Source: Acidobacterium sp. S8 (GTDB lineage Bacteria; Acidobacteriota; Terriglobia; Terriglobales; Acidobacteriaceae). From it: a DNA stretch of 64,000 nt. The notes below the pieces were generated by a model that did no database searches, was not told the origin of the DNA, and was given only the letters and a program-made list of their open reading frames with translations. The DNA is taken from NCBI RefSeq assembly GCF_009765985.1, contig NZ_LMUM01000027.1, forward strand, positions 206,435 through 270,434, given 5' to 3'. Of the stretch, positions 26,204 through 35,681 are shown in pieces. Each line of letters starts with the position of its first letter. The stretch's first letter is position 1. The position numbers and the translations under genes are program-made.

Positions 26204-28429
26204 CTACCGTAGAAACGCGTCCGTCAAACCGCCATCGACCGGAATAAGATGGCCGGTGGTGCAAGGGGCTTTCGGGCCAGCGAGAAACAAAATCGCCTCA
26301 GCGCACGTGCGCGGATCGATCGGGACATGCGTGAGAGTACGCTCTGCATAGAACTTCGCCAGAAGTGTGCGAAGCTCGTCATCGCCCATGGCCGTGTCAA
26401 ACGAAATTCCATATTTTTTGAGAGACGCAATCACTCGGTCGCGAGGAAACATAGTGGAACCCTTCACTACCGTGGCAGGACTAATTCCGTTCACGCGGAT
26501 AAGGGGCGCTTGCGACACTGCAAGTTCGCGGACCAGGTGGCTGAGAGCCGCCTTACTGACGTCGTACGCTTCAGAGCCGCGCTTCGGCACCACAGCGTTC
26601 GCGGAACTGGTGAGCACAACACTCGCCGTGAGTCCCTGATCCCGTAACAACGATCCGATTTCTTCGACGAGAAGGAAGTTTGCGGTGACATTTACTTCGA
26701 GGGTCAATGCCCATTGAGCATCGGAGATTGCACCGGTAGGTGAAGAGGGAAACAGCGCGGCCGTGTTTACTACGATATCGAGGCCGCCAAATTGTTTCAC
26801 TGTCTCCTGCATGGCTTCGCGAATCGATTCGCGGCTGCGTATATCCACGGGGGCGGCAGCGGCAGCTTCTTTGCCCGCAATCTTTTTCAACTCTTCTGTT
26901 ACCGTTGTGGCTCCGTTGAAATCGCGATCAGCAACGACAACGTGAGCGCCGCGTTCGGCGGCGAGCAGCGCAACCTCTCGCCCTATCCCGCTGCCCCCAC
27001 CTACGATGAGGACGATTTGACGGCTCAGCTCTTTTTCCGGTGGTTGCCGACGAATCTTGGCTTCCTCTAGAGCCCAGTATTCGATACGGAAAGCTTCAGA
27101 GGATGGCAGAGCGACATAGTTACTGAAGGTTTGGAACGCCTGCGCCAGCGCATCCGGCCCGCATTGAGGCAGGCTCGAAGGAGCCGACTGCCCTTCAAGC
27201 GCAGCCGCTCCTTTCATCACGTGAATTGCATTGACATAAAATTCACCGGTAATTCGCGATTCTGGTTTGTTCTTGCCAAAACTGAACATCCCAAGGCCAG
27301 GAATCAGCACAACCGTAGGATTCGGATCCCGCATGGCCGGGGAAGCAGGCTCTGCATGTTTTCGGTAGTAATCGCCATATTCCTCGCGATACGTCGCCAG
27401 TCGCTCATCAATTTGCTTCTTTAATGCATCGACGCCACTTGTGGGATCCCATGGCACATACATCGGACGGATTTTCGTGCGGATGAAATGATCCGGGCAG
27501 CTTGTGCCTAGATAGGCAAACTTTTCAGCATGAGCTGCGTTTGTAAATTCAAGCACCTCCGGCAGATCAGAGTAGCTGCCAATCAGTCGTTTCTGCGCCG
27601 AAACGCGACCACGAAGATACGGCATAACCTCAAGTGCAACGCGCAGACGATTCGGGAGCGTTTCATCTTTCGTGGCTCCAAAAGCTACGCCGCCTCTTTT
27701 CTCAAGATGTTCTTCAATGAAGGCTGTGAGCTGGTCGATGATAGTGATGGTGTTCAGATAGCATTCACGCTGGGTTTCTCCCCAAGTGAAAAGTCCGTGG
27801 CCACCGAGTATTACTCCATCCGCCTCCGGCTGCTTTTCCACGGCGCGTTTCAACATCATGCCGAGTTCAAAACCGGGGCGCTGCCAGGGAAGCCACACGA
27901 GTTTATGTTCGTATCTCCGATTGAACTCTTCCATTTTTTCGTGACCATTCGCAGCCGCCGCAAGCGCAATGGCACAATCGGGATGCAGGTGGTCTACGTG
28001 AGGAAATGGCAGGAAGCCATGCAGTGGCGTATCGATAGACGCCGCCACTGGATTGAGACCATAAGTGCAGAGAGAGTAATACGACACCATTTCATCTTCG
28101 CGCTCCACGCCCGCATAGAGCTCTTCCAGCGCACGAAGCTTTTCCATATAAAGCGTGGCAAAGCCTGAGCGTTGAATACTGCCGAGATCTCCTCCGCTAC
28201 CTTTCACCCAGAGCACACTAGTATCGCGGCGCGTTAGCGGGTCCTTCATAGGAATTTTCGAACTCGTGTTGCCACCGCCGAAATTGGTGATGCGAAGATC
28301 TGACCCGAGCAGATTGGACCGATAGCGCAAAAGCTCAGGCTCATCCATGCCTGCGGCGGTTTCAAAGTTCCATCGGTCTTCCAGATAGATCAGTTTGGTA
28401 CGCTCTTCTTGAGCAGTTGACGCACGCAT
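26204..28429 (-). CDS. rhaEW: Bifunctional L-rhamnulose-1-phosphate aldolase / L-lactaldehyde dehydrogenase
   Basis: A 741-aa two-domain enzyme. The N-terminal class II aldolase domain (about 1-440) has metal ligands His144, His147 and His149 in PHVDHLHPD and a further His211 in GGHGLFTWGE. It splits rhamnulose-1-phosphate into dihydroxyacetone phosphate and L-lactaldehyde. The C-terminal short-chain dehydrogenase domain (about 470-741) has the nucleotide loop GGGSGIG (477-483) and catalytic Tyr622/Lys626 in YDVSK. It would oxidise L-lactaldehyde to L-lactate, as described for RhaEW of Chloroflexus-type pathways. The fusion channels the aldehyde and replaces separate rhaD and aldA. Gene order places it between rhaI and rhaB. 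Confidence 0.94.
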   Translation of the reverse strand: MRASTAQEERTKLIYLEDRWNFETAAGMDEPELLRYRSNLLGSDLRITNFGGGNTSSKIPMKDPLTRRDTSVLWVKGSGGDLGSIQRSGFATLYMEKLRALEELYAGVEREDEMVSYYSLCTYGLNPVAASIDTPLHGFLPFPHVDHLHPDCAIALAAAANGHEKMEEFNRRYEHKLVWLPWQRPGFELGMMLKRAVEKQPEADGVILGGHGLFTWGETQRECYLNTITIIDQLTAFIEEHLEKRGGVAFGATKDETLPNRLRVALEVMPYLRGRVSAQKRLIGSYSDLPEVLEFTNAAHAEKFAYLGTSCPDHFIRTKIRPMYVPWDPTSGVDALKKQIDERLATYREEYGDYYRKHAEPASPAMRDPNPTVVLIPGLGMFSFGKNKPESRITGEFYVNAIHVMKGAAALEGQSAPSSLPQCGPDALAQAFQTFSNYVALPSSEAFRIEYWALEEAKIRRQPPEKELSRQIVLIVGGGSGIGREVALLAAERGAHVVVADRDFNGATTVTEELKKIAGKEAAAAAPVDIRSRESIREAMQETVKQFGGLDIVVNTAALFPSSPTGAISDAQWALTLEVNVTANFLLVEEIGSLLRDQGLTASVVLTSSANAVVPKRGSEAYDVSKAALSHLVRELAVSQAPLIRVNGISPATVVKGSTMFPRDRVIASLKKYGISFDTAMGDDELRTLLAKFYAERTLTHVPIDPRTCAEAILFLAGPKAPCTTGHLIPVDGGLTDAFLR

Positions 28430-28490
28430 AGTTCCTCACTTCTTCGCCGGCAGTCGATACAAGCCGACATTATTTAGATATCCGGCGAAA

Positions 28491-29681
28491 TCAGGCGTAC
28501 GTGCTTGATCGCGCCGCATTCCGCTCGGCCCGTTCCGACTCGATGCGCTCTATGTAGCCGCTCTCGCGCAACGCCGTCAGTGGATTTGGATGAAGACCAC
28601 GTTTGATTCTCCACTCGGCCAGCATGGGCCGCACATCGATCCAGAAGGCAGAACGCAGACACTCTTCAGCATCTACAATTTGCCCTTCGCTTTGTAATTC
28701 GGCCAATCTTTGCCGGTCGACGAGGCAGGCTTTCAAATATATCTCCTGGGCGGCCATGACCGTTTGCACCATAGCCTCCATCTTGCCCTTTAGGTTATGG
28801 CTTTGGTCGATCATGAAGGCAATTTGCGCCATCAACATTGGATCCGGTTCATTTAGAATTTCGTGAAAAATTCTGAAGACCTGATATGGATCGATGGAGC
28901 CGATAGTAAGATCGTCGTCCGCGTAGCGCCGATCGTTGAAATGAAAGCCGCCGAGAAGCTCCGTATGCAGGAGCCAGGCCACGATCTGCTCAATATTCTG
29001 GGACTGATAATGATGGCCAGTATCTACGAGCACGCGAGCCTGCGGACCGGCAGCGCGAGCCAGTTGCGCAGCCATGCCCCAGTCCGCGATATCAGTGTGA
29101 TAGAACGCAGGCTCGAAGGGCTTGTATTCAATTAGCAGTCTCTGATCGGGAAGCAGCTCGCCATGGGCTATCTGCAATGCTTCTTCCAGCCAACCAATCC
29201 TCTTGCGAATGCTTTGCGAGCCGGGATAATTGGAACCATCTGCTACCCATAGTGAAATATCGGTCGCATTTAGCTCTCTTGCAATTCGCGCCGATTCAAT
29301 CAGGTGATTGATCGCCATCCTGCGGACAGAGCCGTCTGGATTGCAGATGGATCCAAGCTTATATTCCTGATGCTGAAACAAATTAGGATTAATCGATCCC
29401 GGCCTTATGCCGTAGCGCACCGCCAGCTGTTTTACTTTCGGCACATCTGCCGTGCTTTCAGGAAGGTCCCAGAGAACATGAAGAGCCATCTGCGGAGTCG
29501 CACCCGTCAATGCGTTTACCTGAGATGCGTCCGCAAACTTTTCTTCAAGCGTGGTAGCTGCGCCGGGCTGCAGAAATTTGCCGAACCTCGTGCCGGTGTT
29601 GGCGAATCCCCAGGAAGGAATTTCAATTTTGAAATTATCCAGAGCTGCCGCTGCCTCCCGGGCGCGATCGTTGTTCTCCAT
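28491..29681 (-). CDS. rhaI: L-rhamnose isomerase (RhaI type)
   Basis: A 396-aa TIM-barrel sugar isomerase converting L-rhamnose to L-rhamnulose. It resembles the Pseudomonas stutzeri RhaI branch rather than E. coli RhaA. Features include PSWGFANTGTRFG near residues 20-32, LWVADGSNYPGSQS, LIEYKPFEPAFYHTDI with metal-ligand Glu, VDTGHH, and GFHFNDRRYADDDL. It is the first gene of the minus-strand rha unit, with a strong GGGAGGG ribosome binding site before the ATG. The promoter (29718-29746) overlaps an operator-like palindrome. Confidence 0.93.
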   Translation of the reverse strand: MENNDRAREAAAALDNFKIEIPSWGFANTGTRFGKFLQPGAATTLEEKFADASQVNALTGATPQMALHVLWDLPESTADVPKVKQLAVRYGIRPGSINPNLFQHQEYKLGSICNPDGSVRRMAINHLIESARIARELNATDISLWVADGSNYPGSQSIRKRIGWLEEALQIAHGELLPDQRLLIEYKPFEPAFYHTDIADWGMAAQLARAAGPQARVLVDTGHHYQSQNIEQIVAWLLHTELLGGFHFNDRRYADDDLTIGSIDPYQVFRIFHEILNEPDPMLMAQIAFMIDQSHNLKGKMEAMVQTVMAAQEIYLKACLVDRQRLAELQSEGQIVDAEECLRSAFWIDVRPMLAEWRIKRGLHPNPLTALRESGYIERIESERAERNAARSSTYA

Positions 29682-29717
29682 ACTCCCTCCCAGCTAAGGT
29701 GAGCCTATCCCAAGCGA

Positions 29718-29752
29718 AGTGTAGCCGCGCACCCAAGCAATTTCAATAGAAA
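29718..29752 (-). promoter_or_regulatory. rhaI promoter with operator-like palindrome over the -35
   Basis: Minus strand: -35 TTGAAA (29746-29741), 17-bp spacer, -10 TACACT (29723-29718). The perfect palindrome TTTCAATAGAAA (29741-29752, plus-strand reading) contains the -35, so a repressor bound there would block RNA polymerase. Related sites occur before the regulator gene, before the second GH106 and after the first GH106. Confidence 0.55.
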
Positions 29753-29837
29753 TGTTTTTTCAATTTAATATGCCCTGCGTTAGGATGGCGATGCGCGACA
29801 CTCGGTTTATTTGCCGGCATTTGATTCGAGGTGCAAT

Positions 29838-30989
29838 GTGGGTCCTAATCCATTCATTGGAGTAATCTATCACTGGATCGGAGGATTGGCTTCCGCCAGC
29901 AACTTCATTCCTTTCAGACCAATCAAGCGATGGTCATGGGAAATTTACTGGATCATCCAGGGTTTTGCGGCATGGATCGTTGCTCCTCTTCTCATCGCGC
30001 GGATATTTGTGCCTGATGTGGCGCACATTCTGCGTCACTCGCCGTCGCCTGCTTTCTTCCATGCAATCTTTTGGGGTGCCCTTTGGGGTATCGGCGGCCT
30101 CACGTTTGGCCTATCAATCCGTTATCTCGGAATCGGGCTGGGATATGCCATTGCCCTTGGCTTCTGCACGGCGTTCGGAACCTTGATGCCCCCGTTGTTC
30201 AGCGGACAGATTCCGACAATTGCTCGTCAATCCGGTGGCCGTTTCATTCTGTTTGGCGTATTCATTTGCCTGGTTGCGATTGCGGTGAACGGGCTTGCAG
30301 GTTTTTTGAAAGAGCAGGAAGTGCCATCGGAAGAGAGAGCGGCACTTGGCGAGCGGGATTTTTCTTTCGGAAAGGGATTAGCGGTCGCCGTCTTTGCGGG
30401 AATCATGAGCGCATGCTTTGCCTATGGATTGAATGCCGGCAAGCCCATCGCTCTCATAGCCCGCGATCATCTGCTTGCCACCGGCAGAGCTGATCTCTGG
30501 CAGAACCTTCCCGTTCTCATTGTTGTTTTGTGGGGTGGATTTTTCACAAATTTTGTGTGGTCACTATTTCTGATCATCAGAAACAGGTCTGCGAGACAAT
30601 TCTTCGGAGCACCAGGTTCAAATCCGATGGGAACTGCCATCACCGGCGAAACACTTGTCTCCATCGATCCCACAAACATCGCAGGCGAACTCCGCTTGCC
30701 GCCGTCTGCACTCGTGCGAAATTATCTTCTGGCTTCGCTTGCAGGCGTGATTTGGTACTTCCAGTTCTTCTTCTATTCGATGGGTCAGACCAAAATGGGG
30801 AAGTATGACTTTTCAAGCTGGACGCTGCACATGGCCAGTATCATCATCTTCGCTACTCTTTGGGGCATCGCATTGAAGGAGTGGCGCGATACCGCTCTTC
30901 GCACGCGATTATGCGTCACCTGCGGGCTGTTTTTGCTGGTTTTTTCAACCGTTATCGTGGGTTATGGGAACTATCTGATGGCACGATGA
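29838..30989 (+). CDS. rhaT: L-rhamnose/proton symporter
   Basis: A 383-aa inner-membrane transporter with about ten hydrophobic segments. The N-terminus NPFIGVIYHWIGGLASAS and KRWSWEIYWIIQG matches the RhaT family start, so GTG at 29838, with GAGG eight nt upstream, is preferred over the TTG at 29811. It imports L-rhamnose released by the periplasmic or surface rhamnosidases. Transcribed divergently from rhaI across a 156-bp region, then followed by the large GH106 gene in the same direction. Confidence 0.93.
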   Translation: MGPNPFIGVIYHWIGGLASASNFIPFRPIKRWSWEIYWIIQGFAAWIVAPLLIARIFVPDVAHILRHSPSPAFFHAIFWGALWGIGGLTFGLSIRYLGIGLGYAIALGFCTAFGTLMPPLFSGQIPTIARQSGGRFILFGVFICLVAIAVNGLAGFLKEQEVPSEERAALGERDFSFGKGLAVAVFAGIMSACFAYGLNAGKPIALIARDHLLATGRADLWQNLPVLIVVLWGGFFTNFVWSLFLIIRNRSARQFFGAPGSNPMGTAITGETLVSIDPTNIAGELRLPPSALVRNYLLASLAGVIWYFQFFFYSMGQTKMGKYDFSSWTLHMASIIIFATLWGIALKEWRDTALRTRLCVTCGLFLLVFSTVIVGYGNYLMAR

Positions 30990-31025
30990 CTGCGAGATTT
31001 TCCAAACGCATTCTCGGTAGGTCAT

Positions 31026-31040
31026 TTTTCAAAAGGAAAA
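31026..31040. promoter_or_regulatory. Candidate operator upstream of second GH106 gene
   Basis: TTTC-AAAA-GGAA lies about 90 bp before the GH106 start and fits the TTYC-N4-GRAA pattern of the sites before rhaI and the regulator. The region is A/T-rich, so a chance match is quite possible. Confidence 0.25.
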
Positions 31041-31128
31041 CAATTTTATTTTCGGATTTATTTCTCAGCATGTTATGCTTCATGGCGTTTTGATCAGTCT
31101 GCTTAAACCACAGGAGAGCGACCACAGA

Positions 31129-34100
31129 ATGAAGTGGAAAATGAACACCAGGATTCCCGGAGCTGCAGCGAAAGCGTTCGTATCAACTGCTATATGGTTC
31201 GCCTGCGCAGCTGTCGTTGTCGCGCAGAATGGCAGCGACCCGCTCAAAACCGGTTTTCAGAATCCGCCGGAGAGCGCTCGTCCACGGGTCTGGTGGCACT
31301 GGATGAACGGCAATATCACGAAAGAAGGAATCAAGCTCGATCTGGAATGGATGCATCGGGTCGGCCTCAGCGGATTTCAGAACTTCGACGCTGCCCTGGC
31401 AACTCCGCAGGTCGTGGAACATCGCCTCGCCTACATGACGCCGGAATGGAAAGACGCTTTCCGCTATGCGACGACGCTGGCCGATCAATTGCACATGGAA
31501 GAAGCAATTGCCGGTTCTCCCGGATGGAGCGAAACAGGTGGACCGTGGGTTCCGCCATCCCAGGGGATGAAGAAGTATGTTTGGAGCGAGACGCCGGTAG
31601 AGGGCGGCAAACCGTTTACCGGCAAGCTGTTCCACCCGCCCACGAGCACGGGTCCATTCCAGGATGTGGGAACTCACGATTCCAGCGCCGCGCCAGCTGG
31701 ATCTGCAAAGACTCCCGAGTTTTATGCCGACGCAGCCGTAGTTGCTTATCGCCGGCCTGCAGATGACATTTCCGTTGAAGATCTGCACGCGAAGATGACA
31801 GCGAGTGGCGGATCGCCGGATAAGGTGATTCTGAGTGATGGCGATCTCGAAAAAACTACCAAGCTTCCCATTCCTGCAGCTGGGCAGAGTGCATGGATTC
31901 AATATGAATTCGATCAGCCCCACGCAATCAATGCCATCACCATCGCCACGAAGGGCGTAGACAGAATCACCACCATAGTGACCGGCATCAGCAACCCGGC
32001 TATCTCATTCGAGGCCAGCGATGACGGAAAGACTTACCATACGGTGGTTGCATTGCCCGAAGGTGGGGACCCGGAAAATACAGTTTCGTTTCCTGAAGTG
32101 AAGGCGAAGTTTTTTCGCGTTGCTTTCAAGCGCACTCCGCCGCCGCCTCCTCCCGCATGGGCAAGCGGCATAGATCCGGCATCCTTGGGTGTAAAGGCCA
32201 GAACTCCCCCCACGGATTATGAAATCGCCGAACTCGTCCTTCATCCCGGCGCTCGAGTAAACAGGTTTGAGGATAAAGCCGCATTTACAACTCAGTCGGA
32301 CCTCTATCAGTTTGCGACTCCAACAGTCGATCAAAATTCCGCGATCGTGAAGTCGGACGTGATCGATCTCACCTCGAAGATGAACCCGGATGGAACATTG
32401 AACTGGACACCGCCGCCTGGCAATTGGGTTGTGCTCCGCTTTGGATATTCGCTGCTCGGCATCACCAATCATCCTGCAACCGCCGAGGCGACTGGTCTTG
32501 AGGTCGATAAGCTGAATAGCGGCTATGTCAAAAATTATATGAATGGCTATCTCGATAGTTATAAGGAGACCGTTGGCGCTGACATGATGGGGAAGCGCGG
32601 AATCCGTTATGTGATTACCGATAGCTGGGAGGCGGGCTCGCAGAACTGGACGGACGATATGATCGCCGAATTCACGAAGCGCCGCGGTTATGACCCAAAA
32701 CCGTGGATGCCTGTTCTCGCAGGCCGCGTCGTAGGAAGCGCCGAATCCAGCGATCAATTCTTATGGGACTTCCGCAAGACCATCGCCGACCTGATCGCCG
32801 ACGAGCATTATGGGCAGGTGCAGGCATCGTTGCAAGAACGGGGCATCGGCCATTACGGCGAATCGCATGAAAGCGAGCGCGCTTTTGTAGCCGATGGCAT
32901 GGAAGTTAAGAAGCTCGACGACATCCCCATGAGTGCCATGTGGACGCAGACTCCAGGTGTCAATAAGGAACAGTACGGCTACAACGCAGACGACAGGGAA
33001 TCGGCGTCTGTAGCGCACATTTATGGACAGAATCTTGCGGCAGCGGAATCTCTTACGGCTTCAGCCGCACCCTGGGCCTGGTCACCCGCTACGCTAAAGC
33101 CCACGGCCGATCAGGAATTACTGAACGGCATCAATCGCTTCGTCATTCACGAGTCGGCACATCAGCCGCTCATCGGCAAAGCGCCCGGGCTCACCCTTGG
33201 GCCTTTCGGACAATGGTTCAACCGGAATGAAACATGGGCGGAAGAAGCTGGGCCATGGGTCAACTACCTTGCACGCAGCAGCTACCTTCTGCAGCAGGGA
33301 CACTTCGGAGCCGATCTCATTTATTTTTATGGGGAAGATTCCAACCTGACGGCGATTTTCGCCGATAAATCACCTGATGTTCCCGCCGGATATGGTTTTG
33401 ATTACATTAACGCTGATGGCTTGATTCACGAACTGAGTGCCTCCGATGGACGCATTACCACGAAGAGTGGAATGAGCTACCGCGTTCTCTGCCTCGATCC
33501 ATACAGCCGTCACATGTCGTTGCCGGTACTGAAAGCGATCTACAAGCTGGTGGAGGATGGCGCAATCGTGGCGGGACCGAAGCCGTCGGACGATCCCAGC
33601 CTGGCTGATGATCAATCGGAATTCCGCAAGCTGAACGACGAACTCTTCGGCGATGGAACCGGTATACACAAAGTAGGCAAAGGCGGCGTGTACGCGGGAA
33701 CCAGTCTGTCTGAAGTATTCAGCGCATTAGAGCTCACTCCGGATTTCGACTACACGAAGCCACAAGCTGACACTCGCATTCTTTTCGTTCACCGCAAGCT
33801 TGCCGATGGTGACATCTACTTCCTAGACAATCGCAGTGACAATGTTGCTGCGGTGGATGCCACCTTCCGCGTGGCTGGTCGCACGCCCGAGTTGTGGTAC
33901 GCGGAAACCGGAAACGTCAAGCCTGTTTCCTACAAGACCGTGGAGGGTCGTACCACCGTCCCGCTTCACTTCGAGCCATGGGGAACGGTCTTCGTAGTAT
34001 TTCGTAACACCGCAAAGAAACCATCCGTGACGCTGCCGGAAATCTCCGAAACCAAGCTGGAAACCGTCGATGGACCGTGGAATCTGAATTTTCAAGCAGA

Positions 34101-34551
34101 TCGCGGCGCTCCGCCATCTATCACCATGAATGCGCTTTCATCGTGGAGCGACAACGCGAACGCGGGCATCAAGTACTTTTCGGGTACAGGGACCTATACA
34201 AAAACCATTCAAGCCTCGAATGATTGGTTCAAAAAAGGCACAACACTATGGATCGATCTTGGCGACGTTAAAAACTTGGCCGAGGTCACTGTAAACGGTA
34301 AGCCCCTTGGCATCGTGTGGCATGCCCCCTACCGTCTGGATGTGACGAGTGCCCTGAAGCCCGGAAATAATGAAATCTCCATCAGAGTTACAAACGCATG
34401 GGTAAATCGTCTGATTGGTGATCAGCAACCAGATGCGGATGAGAAGTACACGTTCACTGATGTGAAGCCCTATCGAGCAAATTCACCTCTGCTTCCGTCA
34501 GGATTGCTCGGACCGGTTCAGGTGATTTCTGCGAGTTCAAGAAAGGAATAA
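31129..34551 (+). CDS. Secreted GH106-type alpha-L-rhamnosidase (long form)
   Basis: About 1,140 aa from the ATG at 31129. This start has AGGAGAG upstream and gives a clean signal peptide (basic start, hydrophobic core to VVVAQNG). The frame is also open from 31075. The catalytic region starts PRVWWHWMNGNIT and GLSGFQNFDAAL. A discoidin-like insertion lies around 235-330 (AITIATKGVD, FEASDDGKTYHTVV). The central barrel contains DSWEAGSQNW and GESHESERAF, and the C-terminal jelly roll has VTVNGKPLGIVWHAPYRLDV. It is distinct from the first GH106 and perhaps aimed at another rhamnoside linkage. It follows rhaT directly, so released sugar and uptake are probably co-expressed. Confidence 0.9.
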   Translation: MKWKMNTRIPGAAAKAFVSTAIWFACAAVVVAQNGSDPLKTGFQNPPESARPRVWWHWMNGNITKEGIKLDLEWMHRVGLSGFQNFDAALATPQVVEHRLAYMTPEWKDAFRYATTLADQLHMEEAIAGSPGWSETGGPWVPPSQGMKKYVWSETPVEGGKPFTGKLFHPPTSTGPFQDVGTHDSSAAPAGSAKTPEFYADAAVVAYRRPADDISVEDLHAKMTASGGSPDKVILSDGDLEKTTKLPIPAAGQSAWIQYEFDQPHAINAITIATKGVDRITTIVTGISNPAISFEASDDGKTYHTVVALPEGGDPENTVSFPEVKAKFFRVAFKRTPPPPPPAWASGIDPASLGVKARTPPTDYEIAELVLHPGARVNRFEDKAAFTTQSDLYQFATPTVDQNSAIVKSDVIDLTSKMNPDGTLNWTPPPGNWVVLRFGYSLLGITNHPATAEATGLEVDKLNSGYVKNYMNGYLDSYKETVGADMMGKRGIRYVITDSWEAGSQNWTDDMIAEFTKRRGYDPKPWMPVLAGRVVGSAESSDQFLWDFRKTIADLIADEHYGQVQASLQERGIGHYGESHESERAFVADGMEVKKLDDIPMSAMWTQTPGVNKEQYGYNADDRESASVAHIYGQNLAAAESLTASAAPWAWSPATLKPTADQELLNGINRFVIHESAHQPLIGKAPGLTLGPFGQWFNRNETWAEEAGPWVNYLARSSYLLQQGHFGADLIYFYGEDSNLTAIFADKSPDVPAGYGFDYINADGLIHELSASDGRITTKSGMSYRVLCLDPYSRHMSLPVLKAIYKLVEDGAIVAGPKPSDDPSLADDQSEFRKLNDELFGDGTGIHKVGKGGVYAGTSLSEVFSALELTPDFDYTKPQADTRILFVHRKLADGDIYFLDNRSDNVAAVDATFRVAGRTPELWYAETGNVKPVSYKTVEGRTTVPLHFEPWGTVFVVFRNTAKKPSVTLPEISETKLETVDGPWNLNFQADRGAPPSITMNALSSWSDNANAGIKYFSGTGTYTKTIQASNDWFKKGTTLWIDLGDVKNLAEVTVNGKPLGIVWHAPYRLDVTSALKPGNNEISIRVTNAWVNRLIGDQQPDADEKYTFTDVKPYRANSPLLPSGLLGPVQVISASSRKE

Positions 34552-34938
34552 GGTCTTGACGCTAGTTTGATCAACAATATTTTCCGGTAAGGTTCCGCAG
34601 ACGCTTCCGCGGCGCTCACGCATCGGAGAGATGAACTAATGGTTCGTATATCTTCGTATTGCCGGCCTGGTGTGGATGCTGGCTTTCGCGGAGTTGGTCC
34701 GCTGGGACTTCTTGGTAATGAGCGCCGGGCACAACTCGACGTTCCCGGCTACAGAAACGTGGACGCCTCGCTTTTCCGGACATCTGGTATCTGGGAATCG
34801 CTCAGCTTCCAGCTTCGCGGCGAGGTCAGCAACGTCTTCAACCTGACCAACCTGGCTACGCTTTTAGCTGCGATGAATAGCTCTATCTTCGGCGAGGTAA
34901 GGTGAAGCGGTGGTAACAACCGCGGGACGAACCTTCTT
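34552..34938. other. Region between GH106 and the WYL regulator
   Basis: 387 bp between convergent genes. Apart from the TonB-receptor remnant (34639-34905) nothing else recognisable is present. Confidence 0.6.
34639..34905 (+). pseudogene. Remnant of the C-terminal end of an Oar-like TonB-dependent receptor
   Basis: An 88-codon frame whose last 55 residues (PGYRNVDASLFRTSGIW, LSFQLRGEVSNVFNLTNLA, MNSSIFGEVR) match the beta-barrel end of acidobacterial TonB-dependent receptors. The intact receptor in this window has the equivalent block near its terminus (FQAILQFDYFNLFNRTQL, NSTFGQV). The plug, most of the barrel and the final aromatic residue are missing, and no upstream receptor sequence is seen. 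It is therefore a decayed fragment, not a gene. Its place beside the GH106-rhaT genes suggests that this locus once included its own outer-membrane importer. Confidence 0.75.
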
Positions 34939-35643
34939 CTAAGACAAATCTTTTTTGCCCTCCTGTTCCGCGCGAACGCGGCGCAGGAAATCAGAGAGCA
35001 TCTGGCCAGCCTTGGGAGTGAAAACCTCGGCAAGGCTTTCCAGGTGCTCCATTCTGTCTACGCGAAAGCTTCGGAAATCGTTGCGTAGCTCGCACCATGC
35101 AGCCAGCGTCCACGCCCCGCCCCAATAGTACAGAGCCAGCGGATGCACTTTGCGGATGCTTTGTGCGCCATCCTCCCGTGAATAAGCAAACAGCACAATG
35201 CGGCGCTCTTGGGCGGCCGTGTGCAGGGAATCGAGCCGCGAGCGGATTTCCGGTGTGCTGCGAAAACCCGGCGCATAAAGCAGCACTTCATCGATCCGCT
35301 CACGCAGATCCGAAGGCAAAACGGCTTCGATCTTGCGTAAAGCGCGGTTGGCGGCTTCGGTCAGTTGATTTCCGCCCCACGCCTGCACCATGCGCGCACC
35401 CAGTACCAGCGCGGCAATTTCCTCTCGATCAAACATCAGCGGAGGAATATCGAAGTCGCGACGAAGAGTGTATCCAACACCAGCCTCGCCCGTAATCGGA
35501 ACGCCGGAAAGCTGCAGGTCCTGCACATCGCGATAAATGGTGCGGTGTGAGACCTGCAGCTTTTCCGCCAGATGACGGGCCGTTTGCAGCCGTCCGGCTC
35601 GCAATAGTTGGACAATTCGAAAGAGCCGGTCGGCGCGACGCAT
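34939..35643 (-). CDS. YafY-type transcriptional regulator (HTH plus WYL domain)
   Basis: 234 aa. The N-terminal HTH_11 winged helix (residues about 1-60: RLFRIVQLLRAG, LAEKLQVSHRTIYRDVQDL) is followed by a linker and a WYL sensing domain (about 140-210: VHPLALYYWGGAWTLAAWCELRNDFRSFRVDRM). YafY-like proteins regulate diverse small loci, and the ligand is usually unknown. It lies 38 bp downstream of a VOC-family gene in the same orientation, so the pair is probably one unit. Confidence 0.9.
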   Translation of the reverse strand: MRRADRLFRIVQLLRAGRLQTARHLAEKLQVSHRTIYRDVQDLQLSGVPITGEAGVGYTLRRDFDIPPLMFDREEIAALVLGARMVQAWGGNQLTEAANRALRKIEAVLPSDLRERIDEVLLYAPGFRSTPEIRSRLDSLHTAAQERRIVLFAYSREDGAQSIRKVHPLALYYWGGAWTLAAWCELRNDFRSFRVDRMEHLESLAEVFTPKAGQMLSDFLRRVRAEQEGKKDLS

Positions 35644-35681
35644 ACCGGACTATCTTAGAGCCTGCGGATAGCCTTAAGGCT

